In this document: piece after piece, positions 48,477-57,682 of the stretch
Layout of the letters: the number at the start of each line of letters is the position of its first letter
Numbering within the stretch: the first letter of the stretch is position 1
DNA from: Rhodobacter aestuarii
GTDB lineage: Bacteria; Pseudomonadota; Alphaproteobacteria; Rhodobacterales; Rhodobacteraceae
NCBI RefSeq assembly: GCF_900156655.1
Contig: NZ_FTOG01000001.1
Span: forward strand, 496,001 to 560,000
Reading direction: 5' to 3'
DNA: 64,000 nucleotides
Made by a program: the position numbers and the translations under genes
Notes under the pieces: generated by a model
The model's input: only the letters and a program-made list of their open reading frames with translations
Databases searched by the model: none
Told to the model about the DNA's origin: nothing

Positions 48477-50783
48477 TTATCCTGCAAGAGCGAAGCTTTG
48501 GCTCCGGGTACGACCAGAAGCGTTAGAGACAAGATCGGCGGGGTCGAGGATCAGAGCGATCTGACCATCGCCGAGGATGGTAGCGGCGGCGACGCCGGGG
48601 ATATGGCCGTAGCTGCGTTGCAGCCCTTTGATGACCACTTGGCGCTGTTCGAGGATCGAATCGACCACCAGTGCCGAGCGGGTGCCATTTTCCTGTGCGG
48701 TGAGCAGAACGATGCCGCCCGCATAGCTTTCCATCGGTGCGCGGTAGCCCAGTTCGGCTCCCAGGTCGTAAAGCGGCACAAAGGCGCCCCGGACATGGAT
48801 CACGTTGGTATTGGGCCCAAGCGCACGGATGTCATCATCGGTGAGCGTGGCGGTCTCAAGGATCGACGAGAGCGGCACGACCAGCGTTTCATTGGCGACA
48901 TTCACCACCATGCCATCAAGTACGGCGAGGGTGAGCGGCAGCGAGATCGAGAAGCGCGTGCCTTTGCCGGGTTCCGAGTGAATGGTGATCCGGCCACCAA
49001 GGCCTTGGATCGCCTGACGCACCACATCCATACCCACGCCACGGCCCGAAAGCGCCGAGACCTGATCGGCGGTCGAGAAGCCGGGGAGGAACAGAAGGTT
49101 GTCAATTTCGCTATCGGACAGCTGCGCATCCGGTGCGATCAAACCTTTCTCAATCGCTTTGGCGCGCACTTTCGGGCGGTTGATCCCGGCGCCGTCATCG
49201 GTGATTTCAATCACCACGCGGCCCGAGCGGTGTTGCGCCGAAAGGGTGATCACCCCTTCACGCGTTTTGCCCGCAGCTTCGCGTTTGTCCGGCGTTTCCA
49301 GACCATGGTCGACCGAGTTCCGAATCATATGGGTCAGCGGATCAGCGAGCCGTTCGATCACCGTTTTATCGACCTCGGTCGTTTCGCCTTCGGTGCGCAA
49401 GCGCACGTCTTTGCCCACGGCAGAGGAGGCTTCGCGGACAATCCGGCCCATGCGCTGGAACAGCGGTTTCACAGGCTGCGCGCGGATCATCATCACGCTG
49501 TCCTGAATATCGCGGGTCAGCATCATGAAGGCTTCAAGCCCGGTCATCACCGCCGAGTTCGGCGGCAGCCCGGCTTCGGCCACGCTTTGTGCAAGCATCG
49601 CTTGGTTGATCACCAGCTCGCCCACAAGGTTTACCAGCCGGTCGATCCGGTCCAGATCCACCCGCACCGTGGCGGACGGCTCGGAACTGTTTTCCTTCGC
49701 AGCCGGCGGGTTGCCCGAAGGCACAGAGGCGCCGGGACCCGTGCTCGCTGCCGGAGCGGGCGCAGGGGCGGCCGCGGCAATCGGGGCCTCGGTCGGCGCG
49801 GGCGTGGCCGAAAGCTCGTTCAGTGAGGGCGGGTTGTTCATTTCAAGGGCCGAGGGGTTTTGCGGTGGGGCTGCCACCGGGGTCGGCGCGGGCATGCCGG
49901 GCAGATCACTCGGCAGTTCCAGCATCGGTTCCGAGCCCGGCGTCCCGGCAAAAGGGTCGGCGCTCAACGGATCGGCGCCCTCCAGCCCATCCAACGGGGG
50001 CAGATCGAACCCACCTACAGCGGCATCGGCGCCGCCACTGGTGATCTCCAGTTCGCAGACATCTTCCACGAAATCAAAAACTTCGCGAATATCAAAATCG
50101 GTCACGTCCCCGGTGATCTCGACCACCCAAGTGACATAGGCGCCTTCGGGATCAAGCTCTTCAAGGCTCGGCAGATCGTCCGTCTCGCACCGCGTCGTGC
50201 AGGTGCCAAGTTTGGCGAGCGCGCGCAGCAGATGCAGCGGCTCATTGCCCGAGGCATAAAGCGCAGCGGTCGGTTTAAACCGCACCGTCCAGACCGGCTG
50301 GCTCGGCGTTGTTTCTTCATCGGCGGGGCCGAAATCGAAGCTCAACCCCATCGGTTGGAAGTCGGTGACTTCCTCGACTTCTTCTACAACCGGTGCGCCA
50401 CCCATCAGCGCTTCCAGCGCGACCAGGCAAGGCTCCGATCCGTCAGGCGGCGGGGCGCCATCGCGCGCAGCCCGAACATGGTCTTGCAAGAAGTCCGCTG
50501 CTTGGAAAAACAGCTTCATCGCTTCGGGCGTGATCTCCATACGCCCGCAGCGCACTTCGTCCATGACGGTTTCATAGCGGTGGGCAAAAGCCACAAGGGC
50601 ATTCAGCCCAAAGGCCCCGGCCCCCCCCTTAATGGAATGGACCGCGCGGAAGACGACGTTGATCGTCTCGTTATCGTGACTGCCTTCGTCCATATCGGAC
50701 AGGGCATCTTGCAGGCTTTCGAGCAATTCTTCGCATTCTACGAAGAAACTGGCCCGGATTTCTGCCATCGGGTCCGTTGCCAT
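48477..50783 (-). CDS. cheA: Chemotaxis histidine kinase CheA
   Basis: CheA (768 residues) has P1 with the phospho-His in FRAVHSIKGGAGAFG (about residue 48), then an acidic/proline-rich region holding a possible P2 segment, dimerisation P3 (LVNLVGELVINQAMLAQS), the ATP-binding P4 (HMIRNSVDHGLE, DDGAGINRPKVR, GRGVGMDVVRQAIQGLGG) and the CheW-like P5. The Pro/Ala linker near residues 290-360 is long. It phosphorylates both CheY proteins and CheB in this cluster. Confidence 0.96.
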   Translation of the reverse strand: MATDPMAEIRASFFVECEELLESLQDALSDMDEGSHDNETINVVFRAVHSIKGGAGAFGLNALVAFAHRYETVMDEVRCGRMEITPEAMKLFFQAADFLQDHVRAARDGAPPPDGSEPCLVALEALMGGAPVVEEVEEVTDFQPMGLSFDFGPADEETTPSQPVWTVRFKPTAALYASGNEPLHLLRALAKLGTCTTRCETDDLPSLEELDPEGAYVTWVVEITGDVTDFDIREVFDFVEDVCELEITSGGADAAVGGFDLPPLDGLEGADPLSADPFAGTPGSEPMLELPSDLPGMPAPTPVAAPPQNPSALEMNNPPSLNELSATPAPTEAPIAAAAPAPAPAASTGPGASVPSGNPPAAKENSSEPSATVRVDLDRIDRLVNLVGELVINQAMLAQSVAEAGLPPNSAVMTGLEAFMMLTRDIQDSVMMIRAQPVKPLFQRMGRIVREASSAVGKDVRLRTEGETTEVDKTVIERLADPLTHMIRNSVDHGLETPDKREAAGKTREGVITLSAQHRSGRVVIEITDDGAGINRPKVRAKAIEKGLIAPDAQLSDSEIDNLLFLPGFSTADQVSALSGRGVGMDVVRQAIQGLGGRITIHSEPGKGTRFSISLPLTLAVLDGMVVNVANETLVVPLSSILETATLTDDDIRALGPNTNVIHVRGAFVPLYDLGAELGYRAPMESYAGGIVLLTAQENGTRSALVVDSILEQRQVVIKGLQRSYGHIPGVAAATILGDGQIALILDPADLVSNASGRTRSQSFALAG

Positions 50784-50794
50784 GGGTATTCTCC

Positions 50795-51160
50795 TTAACC
50801 GGCGACCATCTGCAGCGCTTTGACCAGCTTCGGCGGGTCAAACGGTTTTACGATCCATCCCGTCGCGCCAGCGGCACGCGCGCGAGCTTTCAGCTCGGGG
50901 GCAGATTCGGTGGTGAGCACCAAGATCGGGGTGCCCCGGTGCTTGTCTTGTTGGCGCACCGCCTCAATGAAGCCAAAGCCATCAAGACGCGGCATGTTGA
51001 TGTCGGAAATGATCGCATCCGGGGCAATACCCTCGAGCACTTCCAGCCCATGCACGCCGTCTTCGGCAAGGTGCAGAGTGATCCCCGCTTCGCTCAGGGC
51101 AAGCTTGAGCATGTCGCGGATGGTGCGGCTGTCATCGACGGCCAGAACAGTCAGGCTCAT
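50795..51160 (-). CDS. cheY: CheY-type response regulator
   Basis: This receiver (121 residues) has AVDDSRTIRDML, the phospho-Asp in AIISDINMPRLDG, Thr in LVLTTESAPE and Lys in WIVKPFDPPKLVKAL. It is of the CheY subtype that sits directly before cheA in many alphaproteobacteria. It overlaps the STAS gene by 4 bases and precedes cheA by 11. Confidence 0.95.
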   Translation of the reverse strand: MSLTVLAVDDSRTIRDMLKLALSEAGITLHLAEDGVHGLEVLEGIAPDAIISDINMPRLDGFGFIEAVRQQDKHRGTPILVLTTESAPELKARARAAGATGWIVKPFDPPKLVKALQMVAG

Positions 51161-51432
51161 GCGGCCTCTCCGGTTTGCAGATCCGCGGGGACAAGACCAA
51201 ACAACTCAAGAGCTTGCTCAAAAGCTTCGGACCGCGGGGTGATGGTGAACGAGGTGCCAGCGGCCTGCGCATCTTTTGCGGCCGAGGCGATGACTTGAAA
51301 CGCCAGCCCACCCAGATGGGTGACACCGGACGCATCGATAACAAGGTCGGTTCCAGAGGCCTCCCGCAGCGTAGTTGCGAGCGGGCGGACCTGCGAAAGA
51401 TCGAGCCGGGGGGCGAGGGTAATGGTCTGCAT
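51157..51432 (-). CDS. STAS-domain protein (anti-sigma-factor-antagonist type)
   Basis: The protein (91 residues) has the STAS fold: ITLAPRLDLSQVRPLATTL, VIDASGVTHLGGLAFQVIASA (in place of the usual DxSxVxxxDSxG) and the C-terminal FEQALELFGL. Its Ser in DASGVTHLGG could be a phosphorylation site. As first gene of the che operon it is linked to CheA signalling, but the partner is unknown. I prefer ATG 51432 to GTG 51435. Confidence 0.85.
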   Translation of the reverse strand: MQTITLAPRLDLSQVRPLATTLREASGTDLVIDASGVTHLGGLAFQVIASAAKDAQAAGTSFTITPRSEAFEQALELFGLVPADLQTGEAA

Positions 51433-51515
51433 CACGACCCCGCAAAGATATGGTTTTGGAAAAGGATCACGCGTTCCCCTTTCATTCCTGCATGAAAGAG
51501 GCTTAGCCGCTGCGG

Positions 51516-51531
51516 GTTAAGATTGACTTGA
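51516..51531 (-). promoter_or_regulatory. CtrA-like site upstream of the STAS-cheY-cheA operon
   Basis: On the minus strand TCAAGTCAATCTTAAC fits TTAA-N7-TTAAC with one mismatch, about 84 bases before the operon's start codon. Motility genes are CtrA-dependent in R. capsulatus. The rest of 51433-51612 shows no clear gene or terminator. Confidence 0.5.
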
Positions 51532-51612
51532 CGCGAAAGGGAATTTCACACCCCGATGGAAGAGTGTGTGCCGTCCCTTGGTATGGCGGCTAATTTTCGG
51601 GCAATAACGCGC

Positions 51613-52590
51613 TTAAAGTTGGGGGGCGCGGGCGTGAATATAGGCTGCGCAGCCCGATAGCGCGGCGTAATCATCTTCGATCACCCGCACCGGGAAGGCT
51701 TCTAGGAACTCTGCAAAGCGGCCTTTGGCGCGTAAAGCCGCGGCAAAACCGAATTCGTCCAACAGCGGCGCAAAAGCGCGCGCCACGCCGCCACACAGAT
51801 GAATGCCGCCAAAGGGCAGGTGAATCAGTGCCAAATCGCCCACCACTGCGCCCAAAAGCCGAATGAAAATGCGCGCGGTTTCACAGCCGAGCGGCGTGCG
51901 CGCGGTAATTTCTTCCATCACTTGCGCGGCAGACAGCGTTTTTTCTTGCCCCGCTTCGCGCGCGACAAAGGCAAAAACCCGTTCCAGCCCGCGCCCCGAT
52001 AGCACGTCTTCCACCGCCGCAAAGCCGTGCACTTCTTCGACAAAGCGCATCAAGCGAATGTCTTCATCAGTGACGGTTGGCAAAGTAACATGGCCGCATT
52101 CAGAGGCCGCCACGATCCGCCCGCCCGGCGCTTCATGCACCGGTGCCGCGTTAAAGCCGGTGCCGACGCCCACCACCAATTGGCTGGAGCCGGGCAGCGC
52201 TTCTGCCCCGGCAACCACATCGCGCACAGCCCCCTCAGCAAGGTAGCCAAGCGCATGACCTTGGGCTTGCAAGTCATTGAGAACGGCAACAGTTTCGGCT
52301 TTGGTGACCTCGGCGATTGCGCTGCCTTTGATCACCCAAGAGAGGTTCGTCATATGCGCCACGCCATCGCGCACCGGCCCCGCAACAGCGACGCAGGCGC
52401 CGGCCAGATCGCGCACGCCCTCGGTGTCCATATAGTCCGCCAAGATCGGTTCCAGCGCCGGGCGGCCCGCATTGGCATAGCGTTTGATCGTTTCGGGCAG
52501 CAGCCGTCCATGATCCGCCAGCGCCACGCGCGTGTTCGTTCCACCAATATCGGCCAAAAGCGTGTAGCGGTTGGGGGAGGACGAGATCAT
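51613..52590 (-). CDS. glk: Glucokinase
   Basis: Glk (325 residues from ATG 52590) phosphorylates glucose released inside the cell. It shows the ATPase phosphate-1 motif LLADIGGTNTRVALAD, a catalytic region NDLQAQGHALGYL, and SECGHVTLP with GVARAF near the end. It belongs to the Glk (not ROK) family. The frame extends to 52665, but that part belongs to the end of the beta-glucosidase gene. It follows that gene by one base and completes the glucoside pathway. Confidence 0.93.
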   Translation of the reverse strand: MISSSPNRYTLLADIGGTNTRVALADHGRLLPETIKRYANAGRPALEPILADYMDTEGVRDLAGACVAVAGPVRDGVAHMTNLSWVIKGSAIAEVTKAETVAVLNDLQAQGHALGYLAEGAVRDVVAGAEALPGSSQLVVGVGTGFNAAPVHEAPGGRIVAASECGHVTLPTVTDEDIRLMRFVEEVHGFAAVEDVLSGRGLERVFAFVAREAGQEKTLSAAQVMEEITARTPLGCETARIFIRLLGAVVGDLALIHLPFGGIHLCGGVARAFAPLLDEFGFAAALRAKGRFAEFLEAFPVRVIEDDYAALSGCAAYIHARAPQL

Positions 52591-52591
52591 G

Positions 52592-53920
52592 TTAGCGCTC
52601 CAAAGCCTGTTTAAAGGCGTGATAAGACGCCTTCGGGGTGCGCTGCAAGCTTTCGAAATCGACATGGATCAATCCGAAGCGCTTCGCATAGCCCAAGGCC
52701 CATTCATAATTGTCCATCGCAGACCACGCCATATAGCCTTTGAGCGGCACGCCTGAGGCAATCGCTTTGCGGCAGGCGTCCAGATGGGCGGCATAATAAG
52801 CGATGCGATCTTGGTCGTCGCAGGCACCGTTTTCGAGCCGGTCCGGCGCGGCCATGCCGTTTTCGGTGACATAAAGCGGCAGCTTGCCAGTGTAATCGTG
52901 CGCAATCCGGGTCAGGAATTCGGTCAGCCCTTCTGGGCGGATTTCCCAACCCATTTCGGTTTTGGGCAGCGGGCCGGGAATTTCTTGCAAGGCGGGCCAA
53001 GGGCCATCATCGGGCGCAATACGTTTGCAGGTGTAATAATTCACCCCAAACCAATCGAGCGGTTGCGCGATGGTGGCAAAATCATCCTCCCACCCCTCGG
53101 GTAGATAGGGCTCAAGGCCCTCAAGCGCCTCGGCCGGGTAGCGGCCTTTGAACATCGCCTCAATGAAGAAGCGGTTGTAGATCGCGTCGTAACGTGTTGC
53201 TGCGGCTTGGGTAAAGGGCGATGGGTCTGCGGGCAGCGCGGTTTCAAAATTGCACACGGCGCCGAGGTTTTTCATCCCCGCGATGCGGAGCACTTTGGTG
53301 GCGCGGCCATGCGCTAAAAGCACGTGATGCATGGCGCGGGCGGCGGCACGAATGTCGCGCAGCCCCGGCGCATGATGGCCAAGAAAATGGCTTAGCCAGC
53401 TCACGCACCACGGCTCGTTGATCGGCGCGGTGGACCAAATCCGGTCGCCGAGCCGCACCGCGATCACCTGCGCGAAATCGGCAAACCAGCGCGAAATATC
53501 GCGGTTGCGCCAGCCGCCTTTGTCGGCCAGCGCCGCGGGCAGTTCCCAATGGTAAAGCGTCATCGCGGGTTTCAGTCCGCGTTCCAGCATCCCATCCACC
53601 AGACGGTCGTAAAAATCGAGCCCCTTCATATTCACCGTGCCGCGCCCCTCGGGCAGAACCCGCGCCCAAGAGGTGGAAAAGCGATAAATATCAAAGCCCG
53701 CCGCAGCGACCAGATCCAGATCTTGTTCCCACAGGTGGTAATGATCGCAGGCCCGCGCGCCATTTTCTGCCCGGACGACATTGCCCGGTGTGGCGGCGAA
53801 TGTGTCCCAATGCGTTGGCCCCGCACCGCCCGCGGCATGCCCCTCGATTTGGTAAGAGGAGGTCGCCATGCCGAACTTAAATCCGCGCGGAAAGGTGGAA
53901 CGGGGGGGCAGGGCAGTCAT
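52592..53920 (-). CDS. GH1 beta-glucosidase
   Basis: The enzyme (442 residues) is a glycoside hydrolase family 1 retaining beta-glucosidase. The start FPRGFKFGMATSSYQIEGH is typical; the acid/base Glu is in PINEPWCVSW and the nucleophile Glu in LYVTENGMA. No signal peptide is seen, so it cleaves imported beta-glucosides in the cytosol. It overlaps the LacI-type regulator gene by 4 bases and lies in one operon with glk. Confidence 0.95.
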   Translation of the reverse strand: MTALPPRSTFPRGFKFGMATSSYQIEGHAAGGAGPTHWDTFAATPGNVVRAENGARACDHYHLWEQDLDLVAAAGFDIYRFSTSWARVLPEGRGTVNMKGLDFYDRLVDGMLERGLKPAMTLYHWELPAALADKGGWRNRDISRWFADFAQVIAVRLGDRIWSTAPINEPWCVSWLSHFLGHHAPGLRDIRAAARAMHHVLLAHGRATKVLRIAGMKNLGAVCNFETALPADPSPFTQAAATRYDAIYNRFFIEAMFKGRYPAEALEGLEPYLPEGWEDDFATIAQPLDWFGVNYYTCKRIAPDDGPWPALQEIPGPLPKTEMGWEIRPEGLTEFLTRIAHDYTGKLPLYVTENGMAAPDRLENGACDDQDRIAYYAAHLDACRKAIASGVPLKGYMAWSAMDNYEWALGYAKRFGLIHVDFESLQRTPKASYHAFKQALER

Positions 53921-54996
53921 AGGGGCAATCCTTGAGCGGTCGTCATGGGAGGAACAGAGCGGTCGGGGGCAGGGCCGGTGGAGGCCCCCAGCACCAAAAC
54001 CGCTTCCATCAATTGGGTGGCCGGAGCCATGTCTGTGGCCATATCTGGTGTGGCGATCATATCGAGCAAGAGGCTGGCACAGCGCCGCCCGGCTTCGCGC
54101 ACCGAGGCGCGGGTGGCGGTGAAAATCGGCTCTTCGGCACCATTGCGGAAATATCCAAGCTCATCATCATGGGTCAAAATCGAGACATCGCGCCCCATGC
54201 GCAACCCCAATTCCCACAAACCCCGCCGCACGCCGACAGCCGACAGCAGCGAGGCGGTGATAAACGCGGTGGGCGGGTCGGCGCGGCGCAGCATGTCGCA
54301 AGCCGCATCATGACCCTGCGCCTCTGTCATCTCACCGGCGATCATCAGGCTTGGGTCGGGTTCTAGCCCCCGCGCGGCAAAGGCCCGCGCAAACCCGCGC
54401 TGGCGACGCAGGGCGAAATCCATCCCCTCGACCCCATTCAAAAGCGCAATCCGGCGATGGCCAAGGTCGAGCAAAAAATTCGTCGCGCGTTCAAAGGCGC
54501 GGGCATTGTTCACATCCACATAGGCATAGGGCAAATCCACGCCAGAGGCGCGGCCATGCACGACAAAGGGCAAGCCAAGCTCGTGCAAAAGCGCAATCCG
54601 CCCATCACCCGCGCGCGGCGCATGGACAATCACCCCATCGACATTGCGTTTTGCGCGCAACTCCCGATAGGCCTGCGCGTGATCTTCGACCGGGACCGAA
54701 ATCAGCACCATGTCATAGCCTTCGCGCGCGTAAACCTCGCCTGCACCGGCGATGAAATCGGCAAAAACCGGGTTCACAATCTCATGCTGGCTGCACAGCG
54801 GAATGACATGGCCAATCGCCATCGCGCGGCCTGTGGCGAGCCGCTTGGCCTGTGTGTTGGGGCGGTAATGGTGCAGTTGCGCCGCCTCCTCGACCCGCTT
54901 GCGCGTGGCCTCCGCCACCTCGGGAAAGCCGTTGAGCGCCCGGCTCACCGTGGTGGGCGAGAGCCCCAGCAGATCGGCAAGGTCTTTCAGGTTCAT
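53917..54996 (-). CDS. LacI-family transcriptional regulator (AglR-like)
   Basis: The regulator (359 residues from ATG 54996) has an N-terminal helix-turn-helix, MNLKDLADLLGLSPTTVSRALNGFPEVAEATR, here split at LSPTTVSRAL, and a periplasmic-binding-protein-like sugar domain. It divides the glk-bgl operon from aglEFGAK and probably senses an alpha- or beta-glucoside. The frame is open to 55227 but the start MNLKDLADLLG is the family start. An operator-like palindrome lies 23 bases upstream. Confidence 0.92.
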   Translation of the reverse strand: MNLKDLADLLGLSPTTVSRALNGFPEVAEATRKRVEEAAQLHHYRPNTQAKRLATGRAMAIGHVIPLCSQHEIVNPVFADFIAGAGEVYAREGYDMVLISVPVEDHAQAYRELRAKRNVDGVIVHAPRAGDGRIALLHELGLPFVVHGRASGVDLPYAYVDVNNARAFERATNFLLDLGHRRIALLNGVEGMDFALRRQRGFARAFAARGLEPDPSLMIAGEMTEAQGHDAACDMLRRADPPTAFITASLLSAVGVRRGLWELGLRMGRDVSILTHDDELGYFRNGAEEPIFTATRASVREAGRRCASLLLDMIATPDMATDMAPATQLMEAVLVLGASTGPAPDRSVPPMTTAQGLPL

Positions 54997-55018
54997 GGCA
55001 TCCGTCCCGGGCGCCGCA

Positions 55019-55034
55019 TTCAAAGCGGTTTGAA
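55019..55034. promoter_or_regulatory. LacI-type operator between the regulator gene and aglE
   Basis: TTCAAAGCGGTTTGAA is a palindrome with a central CG and 7 of 8 matched pairs, as usual for LacI-family operators. It is 23 bases before the regulator start and about 240 before aglE. No second perfect copy was found in the 279-bp gap, and no promoter could be fixed. Confidence 0.6.
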
Positions 55035-55275
55035 TTGGATCACGATACGCCGTGGCTACGGGGGCGTCAATGCGCGCTGCGGGCGGGGCCGCCGTGCTGC
55101 GCGTGCAGCATTTTTGAGGATTTCCAAGTGTTTTGCCCCCGCGGTGCGGTTGACTTTCGCCCCCCATTGCGGGACGCTCGGCCATCCAAAGCGCTTTGGG
55201 GCGAGTCGGATTTTCCCCGTGGATCAAGGCGCCTGTGGGTCAAAAGGGCCTTTGGCTCGGTCTCGGGAGGACTGA

Positions 55276-56628
55276 ATGTCGAAACATTTGTATCTGGGCG
55301 TGGCGTTGGCTGCGCTCACTGCTTCTGGCGCTTTGGCGCAAGATCTCAAATTTGCCCCCGGCGCGGATGCGCGGTTCAATTGGGCCTCTTACGAGGCGCT
55401 GCAACAGATGGATTTGTCGGGCCAAACGCTGACCGTTTTGGGGCCGTGGCTCGGGCCGGATAAGGATCTGTTTGAAAGCGTGATCGCCTATTTTGAAGCC
55501 GCGACCGGGGCAAATGTGGTTTATTCCGGCTCGGACAGTTTCGAGCAACAGATCGTCATTGATGCCGAGGGCGGTAGCCCGCCAGATGTGGCCGTTTTCC
55601 CGCAACCCGGTCTGGCGGGCGACTTGGCCAAAAAGGGCCGCCTTGTGCCGCTGGCCGAGGGCACAGGAGACTGGATCAAGGCGAATTACGCCGCGGGTGA
55701 TAGTTGGGCCGCTTATGGCAACTACATGGGCCCCGATGGCGTGGCGCATCAATACGCTTTCCCGTTCAAGGCGGATGTAAAATCGCTTGTCTGGTATGTG
55801 CCTGAAAACTTTGAAGATGCGGGCTATGAAGTACCGCAAACGATGGAAGAGTTGAAAGCGCTCACCGAACAGATCGTGGCCGATGGCGGCACGCCATGGT
55901 GCATTGGCTTGGGCTCTGGCGGCGCGACGGGTTGGCCCGCGACCGATTGGGTCGAAGATTTCATGCTGCGGCTCAACACCCCCGCCGATTATGATGCTTG
56001 GGTCGCCAACACGCTCAAATTCGACGATCCGAAAGTGATTGCCGCGATTGAAGATTTTGGCTGGTTTGCCCGCAATGATGCCTATGTGGCGGGCGGCGCG
56101 GGTGCTGTGGCCACGACCGACTTCCGTGACAGCCCCAAAGGCCTTTTTACCTCGCCGCCGCAATGCTACCTGCACCGTCAGGCCAGCTTCATCCCCTCCT
56201 TCTTCCCCGAAGGCGTGGTGGTCGGTGAAGATGCCGATTTCTTCTACTTCCCGGTTTACGCGGAAAAAGACCTCGGCCAGCCGGTTTTGGGCGCGGGGAC
56301 GATGTTTGCCAAGCTGACCGACAATCCGGCGGGCGATGCGTTCATCACCTTCCTCGAAAGCCCAATCGCGCATGAGGTTTGGATGGCGCAAAAGGGCTTT
56401 GTTACGCCCTATAAAGCTGTGAACACCGAGCTCTATGGCGATGAAACACTTGCGAAAATGGGCGCTATCCTGCTGGATGCCACGACCTTCCGCTTTGATG
56501 GTTCCGACCTGATGCCGGGAGCAATTGGCGCGGGCGCCTTCTGGACCGGGATGGTCGATTATGCGGGCGGTAAACCCGCCGCAGACGTGGGCGCGCAAAT
56601 TCAAGCGACATGGGACACGCTGCAATAA
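55276..56628 (+). CDS. aglE: Alpha-glucoside ABC transporter, substrate-binding protein
   Basis: AglE (450 residues) is a periplasmic family 1-type solute-binding protein. The signal peptide is LYLGVALAALTASGALAQ. Mature parts resemble alpha-glucoside-binding AglE of rhizobia: GPWLGPDKDLFESVIAYFEAATG and GSGGATGWPATDWVEDFML. Expected ligands are sucrose, maltose and trehalose. ATG 55276 follows GGGAGG. It leads the aglEFGAK operon. Confidence 0.93.
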   Translation: MSKHLYLGVALAALTASGALAQDLKFAPGADARFNWASYEALQQMDLSGQTLTVLGPWLGPDKDLFESVIAYFEAATGANVVYSGSDSFEQQIVIDAEGGSPPDVAVFPQPGLAGDLAKKGRLVPLAEGTGDWIKANYAAGDSWAAYGNYMGPDGVAHQYAFPFKADVKSLVWYVPENFEDAGYEVPQTMEELKALTEQIVADGGTPWCIGLGSGGATGWPATDWVEDFMLRLNTPADYDAWVANTLKFDDPKVIAAIEDFGWFARNDAYVAGGAGAVATTDFRDSPKGLFTSPPQCYLHRQASFIPSFFPEGVVVGEDADFFYFPVYAEKDLGQPVLGAGTMFAKLTDNPAGDAFITFLESPIAHEVWMAQKGFVTPYKAVNTELYGDETLAKMGAILLDATTFRFDGSDLMPGAIGAGAFWTGMVDYAGGKPAADVGAQIQATWDTLQ

Positions 56629-56686
56629 GCGGCCCCGCCCGCCCGGGCGCTGGCTTGGGCGGGCGACCACGACCGGGGAGGGGTGA

Positions 56687-57682
56687 ATGGAACAGCTGAT
56701 GCTGGCAGGCGGCACGATTCTGACCGGGGTCTTTGCCTGCGTGGCGTGGTTTTGGGGCGCGAATTTCGTGCTCGATACGCTCTACCCCCCGCGCGGCCCC
56801 AATATTGGCCGCAATATCTTGCGCGCCAATATGATCCGGCCTTGGCTCTTCATCGGCCCGGCAATCTTGTTTTTAGGCGTCTATCTTGTTTATCCGGTCT
56901 TCAAATCCACGCTGATGAGCTTTCAAGACAGCGATGCGAAAGCCTTTGTCGGCTTTGCCAATTACAACTGGCTGCTCTCAGACGCGAAATTCCGCGAGTC
57001 GATCTTTAACAACCTGATGTGGCTTTTGGTGGTGCCGGCGGCCTCCACCTTCTTTGGGCTGATCGCTGCGCAAATCACCGACCGGATCAAATGGGGTAAT
57101 TTCGCCAAATCCATGATCTTCATGCCGATGGCCATTTCTTTCGTCGGCGCCGGGGTGATTTGGAAATTTGTCTATGATTACCGCGCAGAAGGCCAAGAGC
57201 AGATCGGGCTTTTGAACGCGATCTGGGTGTCTTTGGGCAACAGCCCCGAAACATGGCTGACGGTGCCGTTTTGGAACAATTTCTTCCTGATGATCGTGCT
57301 GATCTGGATTCAAACCGGCTTTGCGATGGTGATTTTGTCGGCCGCGCTGCGGGGCATCCCTGAAGAAACGATTGAAGCGGCGATCTTGGATGGGGCGAAC
57401 CCGTGGCAGTTGTTCTTCCGTATCAAAGTGCCGCAAATCTGGGGCACGATTGCGGTTGTTTGGACCACGATCACGATCACCGTGCTCAAGGTCTTCGACA
57501 TTGTCTTTGTGATGACCAATGGCGAATGGGGCACGCAGGTGCTCGCCAATATGATGTATAATTGGATGTTCCGCGGCGCGCCCGATTATGGCCGTGGTTC
57601 GGCGATCGCACTGGTGATCATGGCGCTCGTTACGCCGATCATGATCTGGAATATTCGCAATGCCCGCAAGGAGATGGCCTGA
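56687..57682 (+). CDS. aglF: Alpha-glucoside ABC transporter permease AglF
   Basis: AglF (331 residues) is a MalF-type inner-membrane permease. Several helices are visible, and the EAA loop that contacts the ATPase is ETIEAAILDGANPWQLFFRIKVP near residue 230, split across two parts. The N-terminus has an extra helix before the conserved core. Its stop overlaps the aglG start (ATGA). Confidence 0.93.
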   Translation: MEQLMLAGGTILTGVFACVAWFWGANFVLDTLYPPRGPNIGRNILRANMIRPWLFIGPAILFLGVYLVYPVFKSTLMSFQDSDAKAFVGFANYNWLLSDAKFRESIFNNLMWLLVVPAASTFFGLIAAQITDRIKWGNFAKSMIFMPMAISFVGAGVIWKFVYDYRAEGQEQIGLLNAIWVSLGNSPETWLTVPFWNNFFLMIVLIWIQTGFAMVILSAALRGIPEETIEAAILDGANPWQLFFRIKVPQIWGTIAVVWTTITITVLKVFDIVFVMTNGEWGTQVLANMMYNWMFRGAPDYGRGSAIALVIMALVTPIMIWNIRNARKEMA

